From assembly GCA_035295985.1 (NCBI GenBank), contig DATHBT010000228.1, forward strand, positions 1 to 33,383: a stretch of 33,383 bases of DNA, read 5' to 3'. The stretch comes from JAIVGV01 sp035295985. Lineage in GTDB: Bacteria; Acidobacteriota; Blastocatellia; Pyrinomonadales; Pyrinomonadaceae. Below are positions 1 through 6,819 of the stretch, piece after piece. The stretch's first letter is position 1. Every line of letters starts with the position of its first letter. Both the position numbers and the translations under genes were made by a program. The notes under the pieces were generated by a model. It did no database searches. It had not been told where the DNA came from and was given only the letters and a program-made list of their open reading frames with translations.

Positions 1-1
1 G

Positions 2-259
2 CGACTTGAACAGGGCGGCCGGACGCTTTTCGGCTTCGCAGACCTCGTGCCGACGCGCGTTCACGTCCCGATGGCCTGGGTCATGGGCTACGATCTATTC
101 CCGGTCGAGACGGTCGAGGCGAAGAAGCGGCTGCTGCCGCAAGCCGCGCGCGAGGGCTGGCTCTGCCTCTTCTACCACGACGCGGACGCCCCGCTCTGCC
201 GCGTTGTCGAAGAAGACGACAAGCTGCGGGCGGTTGCCTACGAGGATAAACGGGGTTAA
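2..259 (+). CDS. MBL-fold metallo-hydrolase, C-terminal fragment
   Basis: The frame is open from the left edge to a TAA at 257-259, giving about 85 residues of the C-terminus of a longer protein. The segment reading YDLFPVETVEAKKRLL followed by EGWLCLFYHD resembles the tail of metallo-beta-lactamase-fold hydrolases, where the last His/Asp-rich strand packs against the metal site; the H-D pair in FYHDAD fits this. The HxHxDH core lies outside the window, so the substrate cannot be judged. The stop codon abuts the Shine-Dalgarno sequence of mtnP, which suggests co-transcription. An internal ATG at about 71 gives a shorter reading, but the similarity begins upstream of it. Confidence 0.6.
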   Translation, partial: RLEQGGRTLFGFADLVPTRVHVPMAWVMGYDLFPVETVEAKKRLLPQAAREGWLCLFYHDADAPLCRVVEEDDKLRAVAYEDKRG

Positions 260-266
260 GGAGAGA

Positions 267-1148
267 ATGACAACAGCACGCATCGGAATCATCGGCGGCA
301 GCGGCCTCTACCAGATGCCGGAACTGACGGAGGTCGAGGAAATCTCGGTCGAGACGCCCTTCGGCAATCCGTCGGACGCGTTCGTCGTCGGCACGCTCGA
401 AGGCCGGCGCGTCGCCTTCCTCGCCCGCCACGGCCGCGGCCACAAGTTGCTGCCGACCGAGTTGCCGTTCCGGGCCAACATCTACGCGATGAAGCTGCTC
501 GGCGTCGAGCGGATACTCTCGGCCTCGGCCGTCGGCTCTTTGCAGGAGCAGTACGCGCCGCTCGACGTGGTCATCCCCGATCAGTTCTTCGACCGCACGC
601 GCGCGCGGGCGCGCGAGTCAACCTTCTTCGGCGAAGGCATCGTCGCGCACATCACCTTCGCGCACCCGGTCTGCGAAGAGTTGGGCGCGGTGCTCGCCGA
701 GTCGTGCGCCGAGGGCGCGCCCGGCGTGAAAGTTCACCGCGGCGGAACATACCTCTGCATGGAGGGGCCGGCGTTCTCGACGCGCGCCGAGTCGTTCGTC
801 TATCGGCAGTGGGGCATGGACGTGATCGGGATGACGAATTTGCAGGAGGCCAAGCTCGCCCGCGAGGCCGAAATCTGCTACTCGACGCTCGCGCTCGTCA
901 CCGACTACGACTGCTGGCACGAGGGCCACGACGCCGTCACGGTCGATGCCGTCATCGAGTATCTGAATAAGAACGTGAAGAACGCGCAGGCGATCATGCG
1001 CGCCGCCGTCCACCGCCTGGCCGACTCGCCGCGCGGCTGCGGCTGCGGCTCGGCGCTCAGGAATGCCATCTTCACCGCCCCCGATATCTGGCCCGAGGCG
1101 ACAACGAAAAAGCTCGAAGCCATCATCAAAAAGTACGGTAAACGTTGA
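267..1148 (+). CDS. mtnP: S-methyl-5'-thioadenosine phosphorylase
   Basis: This 293-residue protein cleaves 5'-methylthioadenosine with phosphate to adenine and methylthioribose-1-phosphate, the first step of methionine salvage and polyamine by-product recycling in the cytosol. The family's landmarks are all present: GIIGGSGLY at residues 7-15, the phosphate-binding RHGRGH near 54-59, the substrate segment with RANIYAMK, SAVGSL, PDQFFDRT, the base-pocket segment EGPAFSTRAES, and MTNLQEAKLAREAEICY followed by VTDYDCW. The length is typical of the MTAP/PNP type II family. The start at ATG 267 is preceded by AAGGAG at 258-263; a longer reading from position 6 overlaps the upstream gene out of frame and has no homology. 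The gene sits 7 bases after the hydrolase stop codon. Confidence 0.95.
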   Translation: MTTARIGIIGGSGLYQMPELTEVEEISVETPFGNPSDAFVVGTLEGRRVAFLARHGRGHKLLPTELPFRANIYAMKLLGVERILSASAVGSLQEQYAPLDVVIPDQFFDRTRARARESTFFGEGIVAHITFAHPVCEELGAVLAESCAEGAPGVKVHRGGTYLCMEGPAFSTRAESFVYRQWGMDVIGMTNLQEAKLAREAEICYSTLALVTDYDCWHEGHDAVTVDAVIEYLNKNVKNAQAIMRAAVHRLADSPRGCGCGSALRNAIFTAPDIWPEATTKKLEAIIKKYGKR

Positions 1149-1203
1149 ACTGTGAGAGGTGACAGGAAAGAACCGTTTTTTACCTGTCACGTGTCACGGC
1201 TCT
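1149..1203. repeat. heptad palindrome A (CCGTGAC family)
   Basis: The spacer between mtnP and the next gene holds an imperfect inverted repeat. The left arm reads CTGTGAG, AGGTGAC, AGGAAAG in 7-base steps. The right arm, read on the minus strand, gives GCCGTGA, CACGTGA, CAGGTAA. The arms are separated by a short A/T-rich loop. It begins directly after the mtnP stop codon. It could form a hairpin in RNA, but it has no clean U-tract. Confidence 0.6.
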
Positions 1204-1215
1204 TGAGAGGTGTTA

Positions 1216-1683
1216 ATGATGAAGAAGTTTTTATTGGGCAGTCTGTTCGCGTTGACTATGGCGTGCGGCGCGGCCGTGGCGCAGGAGGGGGAGAAGACGG
1301 GTTCGCGGCGCGAGCCTGATCCGTCGGTGCTGCGCGATCCCGTGCTAGAAGCCGACTCGAAGAAGAACCTGAAGGTGGCGCAGCACTACTTCAAGCTGAA
1401 GAAGGCGTATCGCGCGGCCTTCATGCGCGCCGAGGAGATCATCGCGGGTAACCCGAACTTCTCTCAGATCGACGAGGCCTACTACATCGCCGGCATGAGC
1501 CATCTGCGCCTGTCGCGCAAGCAGGGCAGCCAGCCGCCGAGCCTCAAGCCCGAACAGCACCGCGAGGAGGCGCGCGTCCTGCTCTCGCGCCTCGTCAACG
1601 AGTACCCTGACAGCGAGTTCCGCAAGGAGGCCGAGAAGGAGCTGGCGACGGTCGGCGGCCTCATCAGGACAGAAAATCAATAA
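1216..1683 (+). CDS. BamD-like TPR outer-membrane assembly protein
   Basis: This is a 155-residue exported protein. Residues 1-22 form a signal peptide (basic MMKK, hydrophobic core, AVA-Q). A Cys at about 17 (TMAC) is a poor lipobox, so ordinary Sec cleavage is also possible. Residues 60-150 contain two TPR-like helical pairs: AEEIIAGNPNFSQIDEAYY followed by MSHLRLS, then REEARVLLSRLVNEYPDS. This second pattern, with Y-P-D-S before a basic helix, is typical of BamD/ComL and YbgF-type proteins. It is much shorter than E. coli BamD (about 245 residues), so the assignment is to the family rather than to the exact role. GAGAGG at 1205-1210 places translation at ATG 1216; ATG 1219 is an alternative. 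The stop codon runs directly into repeat B. Confidence 0.6.
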   Translation: MMKKFLLGSLFALTMACGAAVAQEGEKTGSRREPDPSVLRDPVLEADSKKNLKVAQHYFKLKKAYRAAFMRAEEIIAGNPNFSQIDEAYYIAGMSHLRLSRKQGSQPPSLKPEQHREEARVLLSRLVNEYPDSEFRKEAEKELATVGGLIRTENQ

Positions 1684-1795
1684 GCTGTTAGCTGTTAGCT
1701 ACTAGCTTTTAGCCGGAAGAATACGGCCGGCAGCTTTCGCCGTCACTTCGGTGTTTGTTTTTGCTAACAGCTAACAGCTAATAGCTAACAGCTTC
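1682..1795. repeat. heptad palindrome B (TGTTAGC family, inverted copy)
   Basis: The left arm carries four 7-base units (TGTTAGC, TGTTAGC, TACTAGC, TTTTAGC) after AAGC. The right arm is the reverse complement of GAAGC followed by TGTTAGC, TATTAGC, TGTTAGC, TGTTAGC. The element begins inside the TAA stop of the upstream gene. The loop edges, read on the minus strand, are GTTAGCAAAAAC and TTCTTCCGGCTAA. These match the loop edges of the copies at 8468 and 25143, so this copy lies in the opposite orientation. Confidence 0.85.
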
Positions 1796-1826
1796 TTTCC
1801 ACCCTTCCACAGGAGAACCCAAACAA

Positions 1827-2759
1827 GTGTCTCTGTTAGTCGTCGGGTCGGTCGCGTTCGACGCGGTCGAGACCCCTTTCGGCCGTCGCGAGCGGATGCT
1901 CGGCGGCTCGGCTACGCATTTTTCGCTCGCCGCGAGCTTCTTCACTGACGTGAGGGTCGTCGGCGTCGTCGGCGGCGACTTCGGCCCGGAAGAGTTCGCG
2001 GTCTTCCGGGAGAAAGAGATCGACACGAGCGATCTGGAGGTCGTGCCCGAAGGGAAGACCTTCTTCTGGAGCGGGCGCTACGACTTCGACCTGAACACAG
2101 CGCACACGCTCGACACGCAGCTCAACGTCTTCGCGGACTTCAAGCCGAAGCTCTCGGAAGAGTCGAGGCGCGCCCGTCTAGCTTTCCTCGGCAACATCCA
2201 GCCGGACTTGCAGGTGGAAGTCCGCGAGCAGGTCGGCGGCGCGCAACTCGTCGCGCTCGACACGATGAACTACTGGATCGGCAGCGTGCCCGACGCCGTC
2301 TGGGACGCCGTGCGCGGCGTCCACCTCTGTATCATCAACGACGCAGAGGCGCGGCAGCTCGCCGGAGAGCCGAACCTGCTGCGCGCGGCGCGCAAGATTC
2401 TGGCCGCCGGCCCGCGCGCGCTCGTCGTCAAGCGCGGCGAGTACGGCGCGGCGCTCTTCACCGAGGGCGGCTATTTCGCCACGCCGGCATACCCGCTCGA
2501 AGCAGTCTTCGACCCGACGGGCGCGGGCGACACCTTCGCGGGCGGCTTCATGGGCTACCTCGCCAGCCAGGACTCGACGGACGAGGCGACGATGCGCCGC
2601 GCGATGATCTACGGCTCCGTAATGGCCTCCTTCAACGTCGAGGAGTTCGGGACGGATCGCGTCCGCAGGCTCACCCACGCCGAGATCAACGAGCGTTTCC
2701 GCGAGTTCAAGCGCATGACCCACTTCGATGAGATTCTGTTCGAGCGGGCGGCGAAATAA
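1827..2759 (+). CDS. PfkB-family carbohydrate kinase
   Basis: This 310-residue ribokinase-superfamily enzyme transfers phosphate from ATP to a sugar or nucleoside hydroxyl. The diagnostic second PfkB signature, DPTGAGDTFAGGFMGYLA, is complete, and its catalytic base is D235. The first glycine-rich part (MLGGSATHFSLAA) binds the sugar, and NDAEARQLAGE is the usual mid-domain motif. The length fits ribokinase-type enzymes. The substrate cannot be read from the sequence. The position two genes after mtnP invites a link to salvage of a ribose-containing product, but this is only context. Translation starts at GTG 1827 with AGGAGA at 1811-1816. Repeat C follows the stop codon immediately. Confidence 0.9.
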   Translation: MSLLVVGSVAFDAVETPFGRRERMLGGSATHFSLAASFFTDVRVVGVVGGDFGPEEFAVFREKEIDTSDLEVVPEGKTFFWSGRYDFDLNTAHTLDTQLNVFADFKPKLSEESRRARLAFLGNIQPDLQVEVREQVGGAQLVALDTMNYWIGSVPDAVWDAVRGVHLCIINDAEARQLAGEPNLLRAARKILAAGPRALVVKRGEYGAALFTEGGYFATPAYPLEAVFDPTGAGDTFAGGFMGYLASQDSTDEATMRRAMIYGSVMASFNVEEFGTDRVRRLTHAEINERFREFKRMTHFDEILFERAAK

Positions 2760-2760
2760 A

Positions 2761-2859
2761 AAGTTTAAGGTTTAAGGTTTGAGGTTTGAGTTTCGGGTGG
2801 TTCGGTTTTAGACTAGCCCGCGTCTGAAACCTTAAACCTGCAACCTTAAACCTTAAACC
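2761..2859. repeat. heptad palindrome C (GGTTTAA words)
   Basis: The left arm is built from GTTTAAG, GTTTAAG, GTTTGAG, GTTTGAG. The right arm, on the minus strand, reads GGTTTAA, GGTTTAA, GGTTGCA, GGTTTAA, GGTTTC. The arms are about 33 bases each around a loop of about 33 bases. The element starts one base after the upstream stop codon and ends 15 bases before the next start codon. Confidence 0.8.
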
Positions 2860-2874
2860 ATTTCGGGGGGTGCC

Positions 2875-3303
2875 ATGTTCTGTCCTGTCTGCGAGTCGGA
2901 GTACGAGCCGGGCGTGACGCGCTGCGCCGAGCACGACGTAGAGTTGGTCGAGCGCCTGTCGCCTGAGACGGCGCGCGACGCGAGCGAGGCGCGCTTCGTG
3001 CCGCTGCACAACGTCGGCTCGCCCGCGGAGGCCGAGATGATTCACGACCTGCTTCGGCAGAACGGCATCCGCTCGGCCGTCCAGTCGGGCGGGTCGGACG
3101 CCTTCTCGCCGCTGCTCTCGACCACCGCGCCCGGCGCGCTCGTTCTAGTTGACGAGCGCGACTTCGACCGCGCGACCGAGATTTACAACTCCTTCTTCGG
3201 CGGCGACACGACCCCGCTGACGGGGACGACATTCGAAGAGGACGCAGACATCGCCGACGACGAGGAAGACGACGACACGGAAGACGCCCTCAAGGGCAGC
3301 TAG
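2875..3303 (+). CDS. zinc-ribbon DUF2007 (putative signal-transducing) protein
   Basis: This is a 142-residue cytoplasmic protein of unknown function. Residues 3-21 carry a treble-clef-like metal site (CPVC, then C and H in TRCAEHD). Residues 42-105 resemble the DUF2007 fold (VPLHNVGSPAEAEMIHDLL, then a ligand-like loop, ALVLVDERDFDRATEIYNSF), a small ferredoxin-like domain often called 'putative prokaryotic signal transducing protein'. The C-terminal 35 residues are a very acidic tail with runs of D and E. The start is ATG 2875, preceded by a G-run rather than a clean GGAG. The stop lies 18 bases before cutA, so the two are probably co-transcribed. Confidence 0.7.
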   Translation: MFCPVCESEYEPGVTRCAEHDVELVERLSPETARDASEARFVPLHNVGSPAEAEMIHDLLRQNGIRSAVQSGGSDAFSPLLSTTAPGALVLVDERDFDRATEIYNSFFGGDTTPLTGTTFEEDADIADDEEDDDTEDALKGS

Positions 3304-3321
3304 CGTAAAGGACGGCCGCCC

Positions 3322-3669
3322 GTGCTCGAAGCGACCGAGACAGCCATCGTGGTGATGTTGACGGCTGGGAGCCGCGAGGAAGCGGCGCGGCTGGCCGAGA
3401 TGCTGGTCGGCGCGCGCCTCGCCGCCTGCGTGCAGATTCTCCCCGAGATGGAGTCGCTTTACTGGTGGCAGGGGGCGATCCGGCGCGAGCCGGAATTCCT
3501 GCTGCTGGCGAAGACGACGGCCGGCCGCTTCGCGTCGATTGAACGCGAGGTTCGCGCCCTGCACAGCTACGAGACGCCGGAGGTCGTCGCCCTCCCCGTC
3601 ACGGACATTTCAGCGCCCTACCTCGAATGGCTCGCCGGGAGCGTGTCGCCTGCACGCCCGCACGAGTAG
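3322..3669 (+). CDS. cutA: CutA-type divalent-cation tolerance protein
   Basis: This 115-residue protein belongs to the CutA1 family, small trimeric ferredoxin-fold proteins linked to copper and other divalent-cation tolerance. Visible hallmarks are the opening strand AIVVMLTAGSREEAARLAEML, the conserved ARLAACVQILP, ESLYWWQGAI, EFLLLAKTT and the metal-associated HSYETPEVVALPV. The length is typical. GTG 3322 is preceded by AAAGGA at 3307-3312 with good spacing. It is the last gene of the plus-strand block, 24 bases before a strong hairpin. Confidence 0.93.
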   Translation: MLEATETAIVVMLTAGSREEAARLAEMLVGARLAACVQILPEMESLYWWQGAIRREPEFLLLAKTTAGRFASIEREVRALHSYETPEVVALPVTDISAPYLEWLAGSVSPARPHE

Positions 3670-3693
3670 TCACGGCAAGCGTCTATTGGGTTC

Positions 3694-3746
3694 AAGCAAA
3701 AGGTTCGGCCCGCGACTTATAATGTCGCGGGCCGAACCTTTTGCTT
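3694..3746. terminator. bidirectional terminator hairpin between cutA and the LOG gene
   Basis: The arms are perfectly complementary for 23 bases (3694-3716 and 3724-3746) around a 7-base loop, TTATAAT. The arms start with AAGCAAAAGG, so a short T-run (CCTTTTGCTT) follows the stem base on both strands. It lies between two converging genes, so it probably ends transcription from both sides. A perfect stem of this length is longer than usual. Confidence 0.85.
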
Positions 3747-3783
3747 CGCCGAATGCTCGTCGCAGGCTCCGCGCACTCGTGAG

Positions 3784-4539
3784 TTAACTGCTGTAGTCGT
3801 GCGAAACGGTCTCGCCCAACTGGCTGAGCGCGTCCTGACTCCGCGAAATGATATCGACCGCTTCCGAGGGCGAGTCGGTGATTTGGATTAGGCCGAGATC
3901 GGGGCCGGAGATCATGCCCTCGGCGAGCATCATCCGCTCGATCCAGGTCATCATCCCGGCCCAGTACTCCGCGCCGACGAGGACGACCGGGAAGTTCTTG
4001 ATCTTGCGCGTCTGGATGAGCGTCAGCGCCTCGAACAGCTCGTCGAGCGTGCCGAAGCCGCCGGGGAAGATGACGAAGGCCATGCTGTACTTGACGAACA
4101 TCGTCTTGCGAACGAAGAAGTAGTCGAAGGTGAGCGAGCGCGTCAGGTAAGGGTTTTCGTGCTGCTCGAAGGGCAGCTCGATGTTGCAGCCGATTGACGT
4201 GCCGCCGGCCTCGAACGCGCCGCGGTTGGCCGCCTCCATGATGCCGGGGCCGCCGCCCGTGATCACGGTAAAGCCGGCCTCGGCGAGGAGCGCACCGGTC
4301 TCCTGCGCCATTCGGTAGTAGGGGTGTGTCGAGGGCGTGCGCGCCGAGCCGAAGACGGAGACGCCGCGCGTCGTCGTCGCCAGCTCGTCGAATCCCTCGA
4401 CGAACTCGCCCATGATGCGGAAGACGCGCCACGTGTCCGAGCGCGTGAACTCGTCAAGGCCCGGCGTCTTGAGTAGCTGCTCGTCCTGCGTCGCCGGCTT
4501 GCCCTGCGCCAGCTTCTGGTCGCCGTCGGTCTCTGCCAT
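3784..4539 (-). CDS. TIGR00730 / LOG-family nucleotide phosphoribohydrolase
   Basis: This 251-residue Rossmann-fold protein belongs to the LONELY GUY family, whose members hydrolyse nucleoside 5'-monophosphates to free base and ribose-5-phosphate. The family signature PGGFGTLDELFEALT is intact with its Arg/Glu-type active site, and the upstream GGGPGIMEAANRGAFEAGG loop binds phosphate. The first 50 residues are an extra helical extension, as in the longer bacterial members. Its ATG directly follows the TAG stop of fabI (no gap, no overlap), so translation is probably coupled. Whether it makes cytokinin-like compounds or acts in nucleotide clean-up cannot be said from the sequence. Confidence 0.88.
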   Translation of the reverse strand: MAETDGDQKLAQGKPATQDEQLLKTPGLDEFTRSDTWRVFRIMGEFVEGFDELATTTRGVSVFGSARTPSTHPYYRMAQETGALLAEAGFTVITGGGPGIMEAANRGAFEAGGTSIGCNIELPFEQHENPYLTRSLTFDYFFVRKTMFVKYSMAFVIFPGGFGTLDELFEALTLIQTRKIKNFPVVLVGAEYWAGMMTWIERMMLAEGMISGPDLGLIQITDSPSEAVDIISRSQDALSQLGETVSHDYSS

Positions 4540-5304
4540 CTAGAAGCCCATGATGTTGTAGCCGCAGTCCACGTGCAGCACCTCGCCGGTCACGGCCGAC
4601 GAGAGATCGCTGCACAGGAAGAGCGCCGCGCTGCCCACCTCGCGCGCCTCGACGTTACGCTTGAGCGGAGCGACCTCGGCGTGGTGCCGGAGCATAGACG
4701 AGAGGTTGCCGACGCCGCGCGCGGCGAGCGTGTTGATGGGGCCGGCGCTGATCGTGTTGACGCGGATACCATGCTTGCCGAGATCGGACGCGAGGTAGCG
4801 CGTAGAGGCTTCCAACGCCGCCTTCGCCACGCCCATCACGTTGTAATTAGGCACGACCTTCTCCGCGCCGAAGTAGGTCATCGAGACGATGCTGCCGCCC
4901 TCCGTCATCAAAGGCTGCGCGGCGCGGGCGACTTCCGTCAGCGAGTACGCGCTGATGTCGAGCGCGGTCAAAAACGCCTCGCGCGTGGTTGAGACGAACT
5001 CGCCTTCGAGCGCCTCGCGCGGCGCAAACGCCAAACTGTGGACGAGGAAGTCGAGCCGGCCGAACTTTTCGCCGACCTGCCGGAAAGCCTCCGTCACCTC
5101 GCCAGCGTTCTGCACGTCGCACTGCGCGAGCAGAGGCTCGCCGCCGAGCGTGCCCGCCAACTCCTCGACGTTGCCCCTGAGCCGTTCGCTCTGGTAGGTG
5201 AACGCCAGCCGCGCGCCGGCCCCGGCCAGGGCCTGCGCGCACGCCCACGCAATCGAGCGTTTGTTCGCCACGCCCAGAATGATGCCGTACTTGTTCGCCA
5301 GCAT
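4540..5304 (-). CDS. fabI: enoyl-[acyl-carrier-protein] reductase (NADH)
   Basis: This 254-residue short-chain dehydrogenase catalyses the last reduction of each fatty-acid elongation cycle. FabI-specific features are the nucleotide loop GVANKRSIAWA (residues 11-21, in place of the TGxxxGxG of ordinary SDRs) and the catalytic Tyr pair and Lys spaced Y144, Y154, K161. SAGPINTLAARG forms the flexible substrate loop. The start was set at 5304 because MLANKYGIILGVAN aligns with the family N-terminus and GGAGAG lies 7 bases upstream; a reading from 5391 would overlap the M48 gene. FabI is the target of triclosan-type inhibitors in other bacteria. It lies 23 bases after the M48 stop. Confidence 0.96.
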   Translation of the reverse strand: MLANKYGIILGVANKRSIAWACAQALAGAGARLAFTYQSERLRGNVEELAGTLGGEPLLAQCDVQNAGEVTEAFRQVGEKFGRLDFLVHSLAFAPREALEGEFVSTTREAFLTALDISAYSLTEVARAAQPLMTEGGSIVSMTYFGAEKVVPNYNVMGVAKAALEASTRYLASDLGKHGIRVNTISAGPINTLAARGVGNLSSMLRHHAEVAPLKRNVEAREVGSAALFLCSDLSSAVTGEVLHVDCGYNIMGF

Positions 5305-5327
5305 TTGACTCTCTCCGAAATCGTCGG

Positions 5328-6308
5328 TCAGGCCGCGGCGCTCTGCGGCTCGGCTTCGATCAGGTTGCGGTACTGGTCGGTCTCGACCCACTGGAGGATT
5401 TCCGAGGTGCGCCAGACGGGGAAGGGGTGCGTCAGGCCGGACGTGATGATGTCGGCCCAGAAGCGGTCGAGCGCCTTGTCGTCGTAGTCCTTCTGGAAGT
5501 CGCGCGCCTGGACGAGGAACTGCTCGTAGTCAACCTTCGAGGCGAAGGTTCCGCCGCACAGCTTCATCATCGTGCGGCCGATGACGTCCGCGTCCTGCGT
5601 GATGAGCAGCGCCGCGCGGTCGCACGAAAGCTCGGCGCGGCGCGCCCACGCGAGCAGCGCCGCCCGCATCCCGCTCGACAGGAGTTGCGCGACGAGCGTC
5701 GCCACGGGCGCGGCGGCCACCGCCACGTTCGCCAGCGCTTCGAGCAGGCGCGCGACCGTCAGGTAGAGGACGTGCTCGGCGTGGATGTGGCCGACCTCGT
5801 GTGCGATGACGGCGAGGGTTTCTTCGTCGTTGAGGCGTTCTAGCAGGCCGGAATAGAGGACGATGACGGGGCGCGTGACGCCGCCGGTGAAGGCGTTGAC
5901 CATCGGCGACTGCTGGACGTAGAGGTCCGGCATGTCAACGCCGAGCGTGGTGCAGGCGACCTGCAGCTTGGCGTAAAGATCGGGACATTGCTGCGGCGTG
6001 ACGCGCACGGCGCTCGCCATGAAGATGACGCGGATGACCGACTCGCCCGTCACCGCGAGCAGCTTCCTGACCGCCGTGTCGATGCCGGGGATCGCGCGCA
6101 GGGCCGCGAGGGCCTTGGCGTCGGCCGGGTGGATGTAAGAGTCCTTATCGAGTTCGGCGAACTTTTTGTGCGGCAGCTCGGAGAGCAGCAGCCGGCAGCG
6201 CCCGCAGCGCGGCGCGCCCGTGATGTCAACGCGCGTCTGGTTCAACTGCCCGCAGTATCGGCAGCGCACCTGCGAGTCGCCCCCCGCGATTGATTCGATT
6301 TCGGCCAT
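5328..6308 (-). CDS. M48-family zinc metalloprotease with N-terminal zinc ribbon
   Basis: This 326-residue protein is a peptidase of the Ste24/HtpX clan. The zinc-binding HEVGH sits at residues 170-174, and the third ligand is probably E226 in RAELSCDRAALL, the usual E-x3-D pattern. A four-Cys zinc ribbon (C16, C19, C35, C38) precedes the catalytic domain. The hydrophobic stretch at 185-222 could be membrane-inserted; no signal peptide is visible. A start at ATG 6308 is supported by AGGGGAA upstream. Unlike HtpX, it lacks the two N-terminal membrane helices, so it resembles the soluble or peripheral M48 type. It probably shares a transcript with fabI and the LOG gene. Confidence 0.88.
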   Translation of the reverse strand: MAEIESIAGGDSQVRCRYCGQLNQTRVDITGAPRCGRCRLLLSELPHKKFAELDKDSYIHPADAKALAALRAIPGIDTAVRKLLAVTGESVIRVIFMASAVRVTPQQCPDLYAKLQVACTTLGVDMPDLYVQQSPMVNAFTGGVTRPVIVLYSGLLERLNDEETLAVIAHEVGHIHAEHVLYLTVARLLEALANVAVAAAPVATLVAQLLSSGMRAALLAWARRAELSCDRAALLITQDADVIGRTMMKLCGGTFASKVDYEQFLVQARDFQKDYDDKALDRFWADIITSGLTHPFPVWRTSEILQWVETDQYRNLIEAEPQSAAA

Positions 6309-6443
6309 GAAGATTTCCCCTTAGTGTTACTGGACGCGACAAGTTTGCGCGGGGAGACGACGCTGAACAGATTGCGTTGCGCGCAAGTATCGGCCATCGG
6401 GCCGCGCGAGGGCAAGCAGGGAAGCGCCCGCCTCTTCGCCACT

Positions 6444-6809
6444 TCAAACGCCCTCGCGCCGCCGCGCCAGCCAGTTCCCCAAGTGGACGAGCAAGGCCGC
6501 GTTCAGCCCCGCGCAGATGAGCAGCACGGAACGCGAGACGGGACACGAAGCGTCGAGGTTGTAGCAGGGGACGACCATGTTCCACGGGAACGAGAGTAGA
6601 ATCGCCGCCGTCTGCGTCCACCCCTCGTTTTTCAGCAGCACGCCGACGAGCAGCGTCGGCAGCAGGTACGCGGCGGCGAGATAGACGACGGCGCGCGACT
6701 TGACGCGCAGCAGACCGAGAACGAGCGCGAAGCCGGCGACCGCCCCGAAGACCAAGTGGGCCACGGAGCTGAAGAGAATGCCCTCGCCGTGGAACAGGAG
6801 GAGAAGCAT
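6444..6809 (-). CDS. small integral membrane protein, unknown function
   Basis: This 121-residue protein has four likely membrane helices, at about residues 10-34, 40-59, 64-82 and 92-113. It ends with a basic tail, LARRREGV. I recognise no family. Translation from ATG 6809 gives a sensible membrane protein; a longer reading reaching back into purH is rich in Ser/Ala/Arg and is a frame artefact. The ATG lies 10 bases after the purH stop, consistent with an operon. A CYNLDASC loop with two Cys between helices 3 and 4 is the only distinctive motif. Confidence 0.65.
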   Translation of the reverse strand: MLLLLFHGEGILFSSVAHLVFGAVAGFALVLGLLRVKSRAVVYLAAAYLLPTLLVGVLLKNEGWTQTAAILLSFPWNMVVPCYNLDASCPVSRSVLLICAGLNAALLVHLGNWLARRREGV

Positions 6810-6819
6810 CGCGCCGGCC

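Noticed and set aside
6..266. Longer N-terminus for mtnP starting at position 6
   Set aside because: It overlaps the upstream hydrolase in another frame; a good ribosome site precedes ATG 267, where family similarity begins.
1682..1795. CRISPR-like array
   Set aside because: Units are 7 bases with no spacers between, and arms are inverted; no cas gene is present.
5305..5391. 29-residue N-terminal extension of fabI
   Set aside because: It overlaps the M48 gene and lies before the ribosome site used for ATG 5304.
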